Origin: Dryocosmus kuriphilus
Lineage: Eukaryota > Arthropoda > Insecta > Hymenoptera > Cynipidae
Assembly: GCA_038277395.1 (NCBI GenBank)
Contig: CM076192.1
Span: 47,557,356-47,621,355 of the forward strand
Direction of reading: 5' to 3'
Length of the DNA stretch: 64,000 nucleotides
The notes below the pieces were generated by a model. That model worked only from the letters and a program-made list of their open reading frames with translations, did not search any database and was not told where the DNA came from. The position numbers and the translations under genes were made by a program. This document shows, one piece after another, positions 1-11,722 of this stretch; position 1 is the stretch's first letter; each line of letters begins with the position of its first letter.

Positions 1-747
1 GCATAAATTCGCGAATCATATCATGTAAATAAATGTTTTCATGTTTAAACTTTTTTTAAATACCGTTTATAAAAAATTATATTATTTATCTATTTAAAAT
101 TACGTATTTTATTTATTTTTAATAAAATGTATTGTTTATCAATACACTCTATTATTCTACAATTTTATCAATATTTATTTATTTATTCTCCAAATACTAT
201 TTTTTAGAATGTAAATCGTTACAAGTATCTCCGTATTTGTAAAAATTAATATTTATTATAACATAATTCATTTTTATAAACATCTTGGTTCTCCAATGAT
301 TTTAAGACGAAACAAAATACATTTTTTATTTTTAAAATTAAGTATAAATTCTTGCAATTTATTTCAATTAAGCGTTAATTTCATTAATCATTACAAATTT
401 CCATAAAAATAAAATTCAATTGAAATTTACTATGTACATAGTTTAAAATATTTACATATATTAATGTTAAAAATTTCAAGTTCACTTTGTACAATTATTA
501 TTGTTACTCTGCAAAAAGCGCTAAAAGTGCATTCGTCTTTAATCGTGAAAATAATGTTTTCCTAATTTTTCATCTGTACTTGTTACTTTATTGGATACTT
601 GAAATACTAAAGAAATATTTTACCGAGACAAAAGTATGTTAAAAACATGTTTTAACAATTAAAATAAATCAAATTTGTATTTTTCCCCATACATTTCAAT
701 GATTGTCGGCCTAAAAGTACAGCCAGCGCTACCCACCTTTTTTCAAG
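1..747. other. AT-rich intergenic sequence
   Basis: This stretch is very A+T rich with many short poly-A and poly-T runs. I see no credible coding region, RNA gene or inverted repeat. It precedes the THAP-like exon. Confidence 0.6.
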
Positions 748-1074
748 ACAGCTTATAAGTCGCAATCAAATCGCGGCAAAAATCAGAACTGTCAAAACAC
801 AGACCGTGAAAATGAAAACAATACCGAAAAAGGGGAAAAAGTGTCTATTTTTACGGTTCCGAATGATCCAGTAACTATTGAAAATTGGAAAAAATCCATA
901 ATAAGGAAAGATTATGAATTAAATAGTGGGCACAACGTATGTGAGAGGCATTCTGATCCTGAGCAAATTGTGAGGATTCGCGAAGTGAAAGATGTTCAAG
1001 GAGACGTTATTGGAGCAGAAAGTATTATATTTTTAGATCTTTATTTATATACTTACAAAAGAGTTTTATTTTAA
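748..1074 (+). CDS. THAP-type zinc-finger exon (partial)
   Basis: The reading frame is open from 715 to the stop at 1072-1074. A pyrimidine-rich acceptor ending in TTTTCAAG at 747 would make an exon starting at 748. The translation has the features of the second half of a THAP domain: a KVSIFTVPND strand, then a W-K pattern (ENWKKSIIRKD), then VCERH, which fits the Cys-x2-His pair of the C2CH zinc site. The usual Phe after that His is Ser here. The first Cys pair of a THAP domain would lie on an upstream exon that I cannot find. There is no in-frame ATG at the start, so this is an internal exon or a decayed copy. THAP domains bind DNA and also occur in P-element-type transposases, so host gene and transposon relic are both possible. 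I see no clear donor site. Confidence 0.45.
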   Translation, partial: TAYKSQSNRGKNQNCQNTDRENENNTEKGEKVSIFTVPNDPVTIENWKKSIIRKDYELNSGHNVCERHSDPEQIVRIREVKDVQGDVIGAESIIFLDLYLYTYKRVLF

Positions 1075-1767
1075 AATCAGAGTCACCATTGTTAAAAGTA
1101 TTTAGATGTCAAATCACACTACTGTTACTGTTGTTAGCTCATTTTCGGAGTGGAGAAATGAGCTATTAGTCAGAATTTCTCAGTCAGGTCTAATTTTTAT
1201 TTTTTCCTTGAGTGATATGAATAAAACACAGTCAATATTCAATTTCCTTGCAAGGAGCCCACAAATTATCATTTATTTAAATAATAAATTACCCATATTT
1301 TTATATTCCGTGATTCATAAGTTAATTTTTTTATTACTAAAACTCTATAAATGCACAGAACACGGAACAATGTTTTCAAATTCTATTTTTTTCAATCAAT
1401 TTTTTCCACTTAAATACAAATAGTTATTTTTTAAATTTTTTTCACGCACCAAATTAGTCTTTAAAAAAATTGCGATTTTCAATCATTTGTGAACTATTTG
1501 TATTTTTAATTATATTTAATCATTTTCCCTATATAGGCCAGTAGATTTAGACAGGATTTTTGAAAAATTTTATAATAATTACAAAAGTTTTCAAACTTCA
1601 ATAAAATGAAAAGTATGTTTAATTAATACCTAGTCTGATTTTGCAACCGTTTTGGATAAACGGAAGATGTTGAAAATCATGATATAATAATGAATTTTCG
1701 CATTTTTAGCGCGAAAAAAATTTCAAAAGTTCTGCAAACTTTTTAAATTGAGAAAAATAACAATTTA
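1075..1767. other. AT-rich spacer with scattered relatives of the following repeat
   Basis: No convincing gene. From about 1630 onward the words TTGCAACC and a following CGGAA recur, as in the 421-bp repeat that starts near 1768, so this is probably a more decayed edge of the same repeat. Confidence 0.45.
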
Positions 1768-2600
1768 CATCCTGCTATAAATTTGCAACCATTCAAACAA
1801 AACGGAAATGTTCGTTTCATTAAAAAGATTGTGTTTTTCATCCTAATTTTTCAATAAAAATTCTAAAAGTTCTGCAAAATTAAAAAAATCAACTAAAATA
1901 CTATTTTCCAAAAGTGCTTTAATTTGCAACCTCTCGTGCAAAACGGAAAATACATTTTTTCATAAAATTTTTTGTTTTCTATTGAAACACGTTTCGAAAT
2001 AATTACAAAAGTTTTTAATGATGGCTGCAAATAAAGATGTCCTCACCTGCAATGCTTCCATCAATTTGCAACCTCGCCTGCAATACGGAAATGAGTGTAA
2101 AATTGAAAAAAAATTATTGGCATATACGTACTCTACCAAAAAAAGCAAAAGTTCTGCAAACTTACAAAGTTGAAAAATATAGCTAGTAACATCCTTTGAT
2201 AAATTTGCAACCATTAAAAAAAACGGGAGAGTTGGTTTTATTGAAAAGAATGTGTTTTTCATCCTAATTTTTCAATAAAAATTCTAAAAGTTCTGCAAAA
2301 TTAAAAAAATCAACTAAAATACTATTTTCCAAAAGTGCTTTAATTTGCAACCTCTTGTGCAAAACGGAAAATACATTTTTTCATAAAATTGTTTTTTTTT
2401 CTATTGAAACACGTTTCGAAATAATTACAAAAAATTTTAATGATGGCTGCAAGTAAAGATGTCCTCACCTACAAAGCTTCCATTAATTTGCAACCTCGCC
2501 TGCAATACGGAAATGAGTGTAAAATTGAAAAAATATTATTGGCGTATATATACCCTACCAAAAAAAGGAAAAGTTCTGCAAACTTACGATTTAAGCGCCA
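1768..2600 (-). repeat. Two tandem copies of a ~421-bp repeat
   Basis: Copy one runs from about 1768 to 2189 and copy two from about 2190 to 2600. Both contain, in order, a TTGCAACCATT word, a TTTTTCATCC word, AAAGTTCTGCAAAATT, a TTTGCAACCTC word and GCAATACGGAAATGAGTG. The motif pair GGTTGCAA / TTTGCAGAACTTTTG links it, on the opposite strand, to the array at 20580-22520. Open frames inside it are not conserved between copies and I do not regard them as genes. Confidence 0.75.
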
Positions 2601-3478
2601 GATGTTGGCTGTGCACAGAAGAAAAGGGGCCAGGCGACGAGTTGGTTATACCTGCGTCCAAGAACCTCACCACTACTTTGTAGAAACGCTCAATAAATGA
2701 AAATGAGGATTTTCATATTTCAGTGAAGAATCGAAAATTATTATTTTTTTGTATGCGTAATTTAAAAAAAGTCATATACGCCTTAGGCTAAAAAAATCGA
2801 TCAAAATCTCATCTTGTGATATAGTAAAAAAATGGATAAATTATAATTTTAGTTCAAATGTTAATATAGTAATAATCCTGTTTTTATTTCTTTAAGGTCT
2901 AATATTTTTTGAATTTAATATCGTTTATTAAAAAAAATTAACTTTTTTTTATATCTCTTTCAGAAAAAACTCGTTTGTAATATACAGGGTGAGTCATTTT
3001 AACTTAACCAGTCAATTATTTCGTTAACCATAAGGGTAGGAGAAAAATGTTTAGGACAAAAATTGTAGGTTACAGAGGGGGCCAACTGATGGTGACCTTG
3101 CCCTTGACCTTGAGGTCAAGGATCAATGTCATTTGAAGGTCATCTTTCGTTTTTTGAATAGAAACCCCTATTTTTTACTTCAGATTCTGAAAGAGCGAGA
3201 AATTTTACGTTGAGATATGTGCCCATGTTTAGAGGTAAAAGTGACGCGTATGGGTCAAAATTCCTGCTAAAAGAGTCAGCATTGAGGTGGGAGAACCTGG
3301 GCCGGGGGTCGTTCTGTGAAAATAAACCTTTACAACAGTTGTTCGATTTGTTGGAGGTTACATTGTTATGACCTTGGATTTGACCTTCACCCATACATGT
3401 ATGTTTTTTAAATGATAACCCCTACTTTTAGCATAACCCAGGAGTAACGACGAGGACGTAGTAGACTCTACTCCCTTT

Positions 3479-3646
3479 GGGGTGCTTTATTAACGTGAGT
3501 CCCCTTGCCTTTCACGATCCGGGGTGCTTTATTAACGTGAGTCCCCTTGCCTCTCACGATCCGGGGTGCTTTGTTAACGTGAGTCCCCTTGCCTCTCACG
3601 ATCCGGGGTGCTTTATTAACGTGAGTCCCCTTGCCTCTCACAATTA
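3479..3646. repeat. Four tandem copies of a 42-bp repeat
   Basis: Units start at 3479, 3521, 3563 and 3605. Each opens with GGGGTGCTTTATTAACGTGA and continues GTCCCCTTGCCTCTCACGATCC. Copies differ by single bases (one T/C, one A/G) and the last decays at its 3' end. The perfect 42-bp period points to recent unequal exchange. A GTGAGAGGCAAGGGG word like the reverse strand of this unit recurs at about 46923. Confidence 0.9.
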
Positions 3647-3706
3647 ATGATAAGACAATGAAAAGAAATCATTTATTATCGGTTTTTTTGCTCGAAGTTA
3701 TTACTA

Positions 3707-4768
3707 TTATCGGTTTTGCTCGAAGTTATTACCATTTACTTCAAGGCACTGCCTGAGCCTCTGTTCAAAACTTTCAACTGTACGCAGTAACATTTCTCTA
3801 GGAATTTCTGTCCACTCAACTCTAATCCTTTGTATCATATTCTCCCATGTTGTGGGTGCTTTGGCATACGCAGTATTTTTTAGGTATCCCCAAAGAGAAA
3901 AATGTGGAGAAGTTAAGTCAGGTGATCTTGGAGGCCAACTAACTGGACCAGCTCTTCCAATCCACCTATCTCGGTAGTGAGCATTTAAAAACGCTCGCAC
4001 AATTCGAGCATAATGTGCTGGTGCACCATCAAGTTGTATCCACATTCTGCGTCTAGTTTCAAGATCCACATCTTCAAGTAGAAGTGGAAGATGATCCCTT
4101 TAAAGCTCTAAAAAGACATCTGAATTTACATTTGCTTCGAAAAAGAATGGCCCGATGAGATAACCATTAATTATTCCACACCAAACACATTTACACTCCA
4201 TCGATGTTGATTATCCACTGGTCTGTACTAGTGAGGATTCTGATCAGACCAGTAATGGCAGTTATGACGATTCAACTCACCAGTATTATGAAATGTAGCT
4301 TCATCATAGAAGAGGACATAATTAAAAAAATTCGGATACTGTAAGATCATTTGAAGAGCCCATTGACAGAAAATTATCCTATTCCTCATATCATTAGGAG
4401 TTAATGCTTGCGTTAAAGTAATATGATAGGCATGATATCTATTTCTTCGCAAAATTCTGATAACTGTTCTCTGAGGTATTCCTGTTTGTCTCTCTATTTG
4501 TCGGCTACTGATATGAGAATTTAGGTGAACGAATCCTAAAACAACTAAAACGTTAACATCCCTATCATCATCCTCATGTCTTTCTCGAGTTCTTCGTAGA
4601 TGTCCATTTCGAGCTCTTTGTTCAAGTGCACGGATGGTAACGTGACTAGGATGACGCCTTTGTGGGTACCGAATTCCGTAAGGTCTTGAGGGCTACACGA
4701 TAATTACCATGACATTCTCCTAAAATCAACAACATATCAACTATCTCTTTTAGGGCATAGTCAGCCAT
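3707..4768 (-). pseudogene. DDE transposase, HTH-type N-terminus (Tc1/mariner superfamily)
   Basis: Starting at the ATG at 4768 the minus strand reads MADYALKEIVDMLLILGECH, which fits the N-terminal helix-turn-helix (DUF4817-like) of a transposase group common in insects. The C-terminal part (4069-3707) has the DDE features WIQLDGAPAHYA and RWIGRAGPVSWPPRSPDL, followed by LWGYLKN. In this family the Asp of QLDGAP and an acidic residue after SPDLT act at the catalytic site; here the second region reads SPDLTSPHFSLW, so the usual acidic residue after TS/TP is not evident. Stops and frame changes break the frame between 4768 and 4069. Family assignment is from memory of the motifs. Confidence 0.75.
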
Positions 4769-4928
4769 GTTTAGGAGCTATTCTTAAAACAGACGAATGC
4801 TAATCAAGAAAGACAAATATCGTAGAAAAATGCTAAAAACTGAATAGCAGCGTATAGCGATTACCGAAAAATAAGAATAGTAATACAATGTCCATGAACA
4901 CAACCACTAACTAACGCTAACAATGTCT

Positions 4929-7345
4929 ATGAACACTAGGGTGGGCCGAATTTCACGAAAGTTTCCGAATCGAATCGTAATAGCGCGGAAAAGTTGCTAC
5001 TCGTCGCCCTGATCAAAATGAATTTTTTTTTTTAAATCGGACCATATCTTCCGGTCGCACATCTCGTTCAAAGTTTCAAAAAATCATTAAAAATTCAACA
5101 CGTTTTGGGATTTTTTCTTAGTAAGTTATAGTGATCGGATTTCGTTCAAAATCGGTATGTGACCTCTTCTAAATGTCCTTTGACTAAAGAAAAAACATTC
5201 CCCTTCCCCTCCCGCTCTCCTGTGAGGGTGGAGGAAGAGGGGCAAATATCATAAAAAAGAGCCATTTTACGGTCGTTGTTTTCCTCGTGTGAAGTGTGCT
5301 GGTGCGGTCGACTGAGCCGTTAAAAGCTTTAAAATATATCATATTTAGGACAGTCTTACGTAAATGTACTTAAGCCGCAATATGATGGAAGGGGGGGGGG
5401 GAGCCTCAGCGAGGGTTGGCCAATGGCCAAGCTGGGTGGGCGTCAGACGGTTCTAGGAATTCCCCTTAGGGAAAGTACCCATACTACGTGACGTGTTTTT
5501 CTTTTGTTTATATCGCTGTATCCTCTTTAACTTCATAGATATTTTATTCTCATCTTTATTCGAACAAAAGAAAAACGCGTTACGTGTCGAAAGCGAGCGA
5601 GGCTGTTTTCTCGAGGGGTGACGGAGACGAGTCGCATTTTAGTGTTGATTAGAAAAGAAGTTTGATTGACAATGACGTCGAGGACGTTTGGTCAAAATTT
5701 CATTGTCCTTTATTTGGACCGCCTAAAAGTCTGAACAAACAGATTCTTCCTTCACAGGCTGATGTTTTGCTACACTGCCAGCATGTTCGATATTCTTTAG
5801 CCCTGGCTTCGGCCAGTCCAAAACAGGATGTCAGCTTCTCTGCAGTAGCTAATATCGTTGCTGATGATATAGAGTCCATTTACACTAAGGCATCTTTGCC
5901 AAGGTTCTCTCGCACGAGAATTATACAACTTATCAAAACTCTTCACGATAAGTATTACTACATCCGTAAAAAGTTAAACAGGGACAAAAAATACCTGGAA
6001 AAACAGAAGGAGTACACACAATACATTTCTGACTGTCAAAAGACTTTATTTGACGTATGTTCTTTCAAGTGCAAAATGTACCTTCAGTGTGATTGCAACA
6101 GAACAATAGATAAATGTACCTGTGATCAGCCGGTTGCAATCGACTGTTCTTGCCTTGTCAACAGGAAAGTTTCTGTGATAGAGAGAAAATTTCTTTACGC
6201 ACAGCGGCATCACAGAATTGGCAAGATAGGAACAGTTGACCAAAAGGTGAGTGAAAAAATTAAAAAGAGGCTGGCAAGGAAAGCAAAACAAATAAGACAA
6301 GAGGGTGCTAGTTCTTCTAAGACTACAGCCAACATTACCTCAGATTCTGAAACAGAAGAGACAGGTAAAGTTCACGGAAAAAAGGACACAGAGTTTCATA
6401 TTAACTTCAAATCACCCTCTGGGACTCAAATAAGAACAGTGCTTGCCAATACTGCTCTTGCTGGCGACAGGTACGGTGTATCAGACAGGGCAACGGCAGT
6501 TATCGCCTCCAGTATTCTCTTCGACTTGGGCTTAATATCTGAAACAAACAAATCACAGGTTATTGACAAAAAGAAAATAAGACGGGCGAAGTCTCTAGTT
6601 CGGAGTAACTTAAGGAATGAGCAGTTAGAGAAAGCTGACGTACATCCTAGAGGCCTATACTTCGATGGGCGCTCAGATGACACTCTTCTAATTGAGACGA
6701 AAAACTTTAAAAAGTATAGGAAGCTCACGAAAGAGGAGCACATTTCAGTAATTGAGGAACCAGGCTCCGTCTATCTCTTTCATACTGTACCCATTTCAAA
6801 AACTGCCAAGGATATTGCCTCTAATATCCTTGATGAAGCTAATGCTAAAGGTATCGACCAATCTGACTTTCGCATCGTTGGAAGTGACGGTACGAATACT
6901 AATACTGGCTGGAAAGGCGGTGTCATTAGAATTTTAGAGTTATCCCTTAAACGACCTCTTCAGTGGTCTGTTTGCCTTCTACACTTCAATGAACTACCTT
7001 TGAGACACTTAGTTGAAAAACTGGATGGCAAATCTGAGGGACCAAGAAGCTTTTCAGGAACTATTGGTAAGATTCTAAAACATTGCGAAAAAATGCCTGT
7101 GGTATCCTTCCAGAAAATTGAGTGCAATCTTCCTGAAATCGACACCAAAATTCTTATTAAAGACCAACAGTACTTGTTTGAGATATGTCAAGCTATCAGC
7201 TCTGGCACCTGTCACCCAGATCTTGCAAATCGTGAACCAGGGCCTCTGAATCACTCTCGTTGGCTGACTGCTGCCAATACGTATCTTCTACTCTTCATAT
7301 CTTCTAAAAAACCTTCAGCAGAGCTAATCCACATTACACAACATG
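4929..7345 (+). mobile_element. Truncated DNA transposon carrying a large transposase-like frame
   Basis: The region from about 4929 (CACTAGGGTGGGCCGAATTT) to 5661 is a GC-richer leader unlike its surroundings, containing a G run at about 5390-5401. It leads into the 565-codon frame at 5662-7359. The frame ends abruptly where a minus-strand protein fragment from another element begins, so the right end has been lost. No terminal inverted repeat could be paired. Confidence 0.55.
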
Positions 7346-7359
7346 ATCAGCTCGTTTGA
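5662..7359 (+). pseudogene. Transposon-derived DDE-like protein with Cys cluster
   Basis: A single open frame of 565 codons with no stop. Residues about 130-175 hold a Cys-rich cluster (CSFKCKMYLQCDCN, then CTCDQ and DCSC). The C-terminal half has VGSDGTNTNTGWKGG, then CLLHFNELPLRHL, then GPLNHSRWLTAANTYLLL. This order (an Asp in a core strand, a His/Asn-Glu helix, a late R-W motif) recalls RNase-H-fold transposases of the hAT-like type. I recognise it as a recurrent unclassified insect transposon protein but cannot name the superfamily. There is no in-frame ATG near the N-terminus and a TAG lies just upstream (5650-5652). The last residues overlap the junction with the next fragment at about 7345. 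It is therefore best treated as a truncated remnant despite the long frame. Confidence 0.6.
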
Positions 7360-8850
7360 ATTTCTGTTTTAATGCTGAAATCAGACGAGATTTGTTTTTC
7401 CCATTCGCTAAAAATGGCTCTTGAGTAACAGTGGCTTGCATGGTCTCGTCGAACATCGTTTCCGCTGCAACCACTTTTGTAGACCGCCGCAATTGTTCAG
7501 CTGCCTTCGTACTCTTCTGGTTGACGTCGTCGCAATAACCATCGAATACAATCACTGCATTTTTCTTGTAGTGCCTCTCTACGTAATCGATGTACTGTTG
7601 GCAAATGAAGGAAAAGTACGCATCTTTCCGCCACACTACTTTATGGAGCAAGAAACCCCCATCAATAACCTAACAAACGTTTCCTGAGAAATTTTGTTCT
7701 TTCCTTGGAGAGAAAAGATCATACATGGAAGATTTTTTCGATTTGCGCATACCATGCTCATCAAACAAAGAAAGTGGAAATGGTGACAGTTCGTGGGTAA
7801 AGTACCTTTGCAAATCTTCCTTGGACTTTTTGGCAACTGCTATGCACTGATATAGTAGAGTGGGATCAACAGAAATTACATCTTCTGCAATTTTAAAGGA
7901 CGAAGACACGCTGGACAACGGAAGTACAATTTTTTTCCTTCAAAAAGAAATATCGCTGAAGGCTTTTCCTACTATCCTGTCGAGCCCTTGTCGTCCGATT
8001 TCCTCAGCACTGTGGCAGTTTATTTCCGGACCACCAACGATGCTGGTGTCTAATGAAACAAGCGCGTCGAGAACTTGAAATGGAGGATGCTCTGATAACC
8101 ACGCGGAAAGTTTTGCAACATCTGCGTTATCTCTTCCTTACCGCGACGGTCTAGAATCGACGTGTTGTTCTGAAGTTGAAGATATCACATCCGCACTTGC
8201 AGTGAAGACAAAAAAGACCTGGGCCGTGTAGCTGCATGTGCAATCGATAAACACTTTTTTGTAAAGGTATCAGTTGACTTGCGTTTGGGTTTCACAATGA
8301 TTTCATCAAGGAATTCTCGAAGAGATTCAGGGACATCTTTTTCAACATTATCGAGAAATTTTTCTGGGATGGGGTAGTAATCCGAATCGTATATATGTGA
8401 ACGGATGTCTTCTGCAATTATTGCAGCTGCTTTTTTGACGATTCTTAATCTTTCCTCTTCTTCGTTTCTATCTTTCTGTTTATACCACGAGTCGAGGAGA
8501 ACTTGATGAGTTCGAAAGGATATCACAGGAGTACGACCAACAAGACTTGTAATTACGATATCTTGTTTATACCTTTCTTCCAGCTTTTTTTTTAGTGTTG
8601 CATCGGATGGAGGATCATCCAGGAGAGAACTTAGTTCGCGCAAAGAAAACTGGCACTGATCTTCATTATCTTCAATGTACAAAAAAATACGGTCCATCGC
8701 AGAAGATACACGCGCTGTCGAAGGTCGGCCAACGAGGTCTTTTGAAGGTCTGTTCGGCAAAGAAAATGAAGAATAGCAACGCTGATGATATTGAGCTCCA
8801 ACTACGTGCAGATCAATTCCTTGTATTCGCCCAAGCACCTGAGTATACAA
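7345..8850 (-). pseudogene. Fragmented transposon-associated protein
   Basis: Three minus-strand pieces read in order. 8850-8185 gives a 221-residue N-terminal part containing YHQRCYSSF and a basic, charged middle. 7918-7670 gives a piece with LQRYFTHELSPFPLSLFD followed by EHGMRKSKKSSMYDLF. 7651-7334 gives AVIVFDGYCDD and TFLAN-like PFLANGKNK. I recall this order from a widespread invertebrate mobile-element protein of unknown function. Stops and frameshifts separate the pieces, notably about 8180-7920. The C-terminal end abuts the plus-strand frame that ends at 7359. It is a different element and the join is probably a truncation or rearrangement boundary. Confidence 0.6.
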
Positions 8851-8939
8851 ATATTTTTTACATCCTCATCAGAGAAGGTCTTATATTTATGTAAAGTGTA
8901 ACCCCTCCCCTTTTTTAAAATTATATCTCTACGTTTTAA

Positions 8940-9620
8940 AACCACCTGTGTCAGGAAAAACGGGTTTTACAACGGTGTCTGTTTGTCTGTTGTCTTCGTT
9001 ATCGTTGTCGTCGTTGGCGTCTGTTCCGGCGATAACTTTCGAAAGACTGATCGGATTGGATTGCGCTTTGGCACACTTCTTTAAGGCGTAAAAATGAAGG
9101 ATAGGTTTGTTATCCAGCGGTTTTCGACCAACGGTTTTGGTTTCAATCATCAAAAACGGTTTTTACAAAATCAAAAAGTTCCCGGTTAAACTATGAGAGA
9201 TACAAAAAAAATATATAGAGTGAAATTTTTCGCATAAAAAAAATCTAAAAATTTTGTGTTAACCGTTTTTTGATAAAATGAAGGATTTTTTGTTTTTTCA
9301 AGAAAAAATTATTAAAAATAAAAAACTCTGGTTCCCTGCCAAAATATGCAAGATATAAGAAAATGATAATAAACAAAGTTCTTCACCTCAACAAGTCCTA
9401 TAAATCTTGTTTGAACTATTTTTTGATCAAACGCACGGCTTTTGTTTTAATCGAGAAAACGTTATAAAAAAACAAACATTGAAATTTCCTCTCAAATTAT
9501 GCAAGAAAAAAAACACAAAAAAAACTTTACTAATTTACAATAGATTAAAAAAAATTAATTTTCAAACTCGAAGCACGAGTGCCATGATGAGAATGTATTT
9601 CTACTAACGAGAAAATTCGA
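8940..9620 (-). repeat. Dispersed degenerate repeat, copy A
   Basis: On the minus strand, 8940-9180 matches the sequence at 34440-34700 and 35223-35480. Shared words include ACCGTTG/AACTGCTGGTTAAC-type text, CAATCCAATCCGATTAGTC and a CAACGACAAC tract. The part to 9620 is a decayed version of the sub-repeats at 33.6-35.2 kb and ends in a GATGAGAATGT word (9585-9595). No gene is supported. Confidence 0.6.
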
Positions 9621-10019
9621 GGCGTCTGGGTTTGACGTAAGGTCGATAGAGCTTCAAGTAAAATAATTTCTTTTGTAATTTTTAATCAAATTCTAATTTA
9701 ATAATCTCATTAAAAGTAAGTGTTTTGAAAGTTTAAAATCCAAGTTACGAAAACGCAGCACGATGTGCGAGGACCAAAAACTTCCAAGCGCGAAGCGCGA
9801 GACTTAAATATATCGGAGCGCAAAACGTGACGATCAAACGATCAAAATTCCATGCATCAAAACTTTGGAAAAAATACGTGTCCACTTTTTATGATTTCGA
9901 AACGATATAGGAACATGTAAATACAAATGACTACTTAAAATTTAAAATAAACAGAAGAACGCAGAATGTCATAGTTTTTGTTTTATTGTATATTAAGTAA
10001 TCAATTCATTATGTACCTG

Positions 10020-10440
10020 TTGGCTCCACGTATCCTTCTGTGCATTAGCAGCTTTCTTGATACCATTTTTCGTGCCAGGGTTGCGTATTTTAAAAACTTT
10101 ATTGCGTTTTGAATAACATTTCTTCCTTTCGTTCAACAGGAATTGTTCTGTGATTCATTCTTCACAAAACAAACAATTTTCTCTAAAATTGAATTCTTCA
10201 GTCGGCTCTTCATCGCTTTCATTTGAGACCAGCTGTTGCGGTCGACTCAAGGCTGCTTTGATGCTTTTTTCGCATGTGTACAATTTTCGGCATTTTTCAT
10301 GGACGGTTACAGATGACAATCCAACGAGATCAGCACCTTTCCCATCACCCCGTTTTTCTCTGCTCTTAATAAGTGTGCAAATTCCTTTAATCTTTACAGT
10401 GCCAAGATGCCCATTCGTCAAATCTTAATCGCAAATAAAG
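10020..10440 (-). pseudogene. Zinc-binding N-terminal fragment of a transposon protein
   Basis: On the minus strand an open stretch (10421-10155) reads TVHEKCRKLYTCEKSIKAA and then FNFRENCLFCEE before a stop. After the stop the text continues as KKCYSKRNKVFKI and ANAQKDTWSQQV down to about 10020. The VHEKCR, CLFC and K-C motif order is that of the Cys/His-rich head of the same broad group of insect mobile-element proteins as 7345-8850. Only the head is present. It lies alone in otherwise non-coding sequence. Confidence 0.5.
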
Positions 10441-11037
10441 CAAAAGCAATACAACTTTTTGCATTTCTTATGAAGAGTCACGTCCTCAGAATCTCCGTTA
10501 ATTGCAATCCTGAAGTCAATTTTAGTTCGATTTAGTACCGTTGCTCAGTTTACACTGTAATAAATTTTTGGCAACGCCGCGATCACAACTCAATTTATTA
10601 ATGTCGGGGCAAATACAGTGAGGGGTCTCTAATTTTGTCCTAATTTGTGGCAAAAAAGTGATTGTAATTGATTTTGAAGGCGCAATATATATTTTTTTAT
10701 CAATAAAAACATAGTTACATATTACACATTTTAAAGAATTCGCAAAAATTTGTTATAAACAATCATTTGCATATTCAGTGAAAAAGACGTATCATGCATT
10801 AGAAATGAACAGATAGCTGTAGTTCTACTTTACGGTATGCTCAACTGCATCTATATGCAAGTAGAGTAGATTTTGAAAGGTCACTCGTGACTTATTTTTG
10901 GAATTTATGCAAAATTGACTCCACCTTTATTTATTTTCTAGAAATTTCGCTGTGGAAATCATACGAAACGAGTTATTTTCCAAAAACGGAAATTTTCAGT
11001 TTTTATTCAAAAATGCAAAACAAGTGGAATGTTTCAA
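10441..11037. other. AT-rich non-coding sequence
   Basis: Apart from a faint purine-rich patch I see no gene, RNA or repeat here. It leads into the inverted-repeat element at 11038. Confidence 0.45.
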
Positions 11038-11580
11038 ATGTCCGGGAACTTGGCACCGACAACTTGAATTTTCAAAAAAATGAAAGTTGTGCTGAATTGT
11101 GCTAGATTTGTGCTCAACTGTGACGCAAATGAATTTTCGAAAAAATCAAAATTTGAGCCAAAATTTCCAAAAAACTTTTTTTACCCCAGCACCCGACATT
11201 TTTTTTTCAAAAAAACAAAAGTTGTGCTAAATTGTGCTAGATTTCTGGTCAACTGTGCCGCAAACGAATTTTCGAAAAAAAATCAAAATTTGAGCCAAAG
11301 TTTCCAAAAAAATTTCGGCCCAGCATCGGTATTTTTTTTCAAAAAAAAAACCAAGGTTGTGCTGAATTGTGCTATTGTGCTAGCCTAGCACAACTAAACC
11401 TCCCTGAGGCAGTTTTTGCTAAGAATTGTATTTTCAAAATTATCTGAACTTTTTGAAACATGGAAAAACTTTTTGACCCTAAATTTAAAAAAATGCGAAT
11501 TTCGAAAATCGGAAAGCACAATTCAGCACACCTTTCATTTTTTTGAAAATTCAAGTTGTCGGTGCCAACTTCCCGGACAT
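11038..11580. mobile_element. MITE-like element with ~65-bp terminal inverted repeats
   Basis: The left end ATGTCCGGGAACTTGGCACC (11038 onward) matches, inverted, the right end GGTGCCAACTTCCCGGACAT ending at 11580. The inverted arms continue through TTTTGAAAATTCAAGTTG-type text and GTGCTGAATTGTGCT. The interior holds two direct repeats of about 150 bp beginning at AAAGTTGTGCTGAATTGTGC, plus a third partial one. It encodes nothing convincing. It lies in the presumptive intron just upstream of the exon at 11723. Confidence 0.75.
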
Positions 11581-11722
11581 ATGTTTTAATCCTTGTAATT
11601 TGCAAAATAATAGGACTAAAAGACTTTTCTTTTTTTCTCCTACTGCACTTCTCTTTTGCGGTCTTAACGTAAATGTGCATTTAATTATTTATTAGAAAAA
11701 TTTCATTCTATTTGTTATTTAG

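Larger units (their letters stand above)
2984..4800 (-). mobile_element. Decayed Tc1/mariner-superfamily DNA transposon
   Basis: The low-coordinate end starts with ACAGGGTGAGTCATTTTAAC, a form typical of insect transposon termini. It is followed by a section rich in TGACCTTGA-type words (3090-3140 and 3370-3395), the 42-bp tandem repeat at 3479-3646, and a transposase on the minus strand. I cannot find the matching inverted terminus beyond 4800, so the other end is lost or too diverged. The transposase is broken, so the copy is dead. Confidence 0.6.

Noticed and set aside
2440..2700. 86-codon open frame in the 421-bp repeat
   Set aside because: The frame is not kept in the sister copy and the text is repeat-derived.
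3479..3646. Possible CRISPR array
   Set aside because: Units are contiguous 42-bp repeats with no spacers, in a eukaryotic sequence.
6046..6743. Minus-strand frames inside the transposase-like gene
   Set aside because: They lie opposite a 565-codon frame with recognisable protein motifs.
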